A stretch of 47,500 bases of DNA from contig NZ_JAELTT010000011.1 of the NCBI RefSeq assembly GCF_016428975.1, positions 1 through 47,500 of the forward strand, in the 5' to 3' direction. Below, piece by piece: positions 45,556 through 47,500 of the stretch (position 1 is the stretch's first letter; the number at the start of each line of letters is the position of its first letter). The notes beneath the pieces were generated by a model. The model was given only the letters and a program-made list of their open reading frames with translations. It was not told the origin of the DNA and did no database searches. Source of the stretch: Dyella sp. ASV21. GTDB lineage: Bacteria; Pseudomonadota; Gammaproteobacteria; Xanthomonadales; Rhodanobacteraceae. The translations under genes were made by a program, and so were the position numbers.

Positions 45556-47500
<1,945 letters not shown>

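Overview
The window is chromosomal DNA from a GC-rich gammaproteobacterium. The best fit is the Lysobacterales/Xanthomonadales, probably the Rhodanobacteraceae (Dyella, Luteibacter, Frateuria or Rhodanobacter type). That placement is an inference from an ilvG-ilvM-ilvA cluster, a bioB-bioF-trhO-bioH-bioC operon, separate glyQ and glyS genes, a rhomboid/DUF1820 pair, very GC-rich codon use and many -10-like boxes of the form GCTAnnnT. No prophage, insertion sequence, CRISPR array or tRNA gene was seen. Most of the window is housekeeping DNA and most genes are intact.

Layout. 1-3257 holds the end of a branched-chain amino acid operon (ilvG partial, ilvM, ilvA). 3263-7641 holds a FosX/glyoxalase-like gene, ubiA, and a compact ECF42-type sigma-factor module (DGPF/YCII protein, PhnB-like VOC protein, sigma factor), followed by a GFA-domain protein. 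A sequence upstream of this module matches the ECF42 promoter pattern. 7776-12791 holds exported and accessory proteins: an NTF2-like protein, an amidohydrolase, a DUF2252 protein, an MliC-type lysozyme-inhibitor lipoprotein and a MarC-family protein. 12800-18571 holds comF plus a small membrane protein, divergent from the biotin operon; the shared gap carries a BirA-like operator over a consensus -35 box. 18572-22818 holds tag, a small membrane protein, an EamA exporter, a PhnA-domain protein, a PLP dehydratase and an aldose-1-epimerase-like protein.

22876-32803 holds pepN, a hairpin-rich 0.9-kb gap, mnmG, a GYF/RDD membrane protein, a short winged-helix membrane regulator and tex. 32953-37109 holds a GDSL autotransporter esterase, a YbaY-like lipoprotein with an extra C-terminal half, and an HTH regulator behind a 677-bp leader that contains overlapping inverted repeats. 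37187-45161 holds glyQS, an orphan GspE/PilB-type ATPase, a class I glutamine amidotransferase, an RMD1/DUF155 membrane protein, a DUF1820 protein and a rhomboid protease. 45280-47500 is the 3' part of an rRNA operon on the minus strand (23S partial, then 5S, then a strong terminator).

The best candidates for something undescribed are the structured minus-strand RNA candidate with an orphan terminator upstream of mnmG, the operator/leader region of the HTH regulator, the putative BirA switch between bioB and the comF operon, and the ECF42 module with its matching promoter. All sequence observations were made by eye; no homology search, folding program or promoter model was run.
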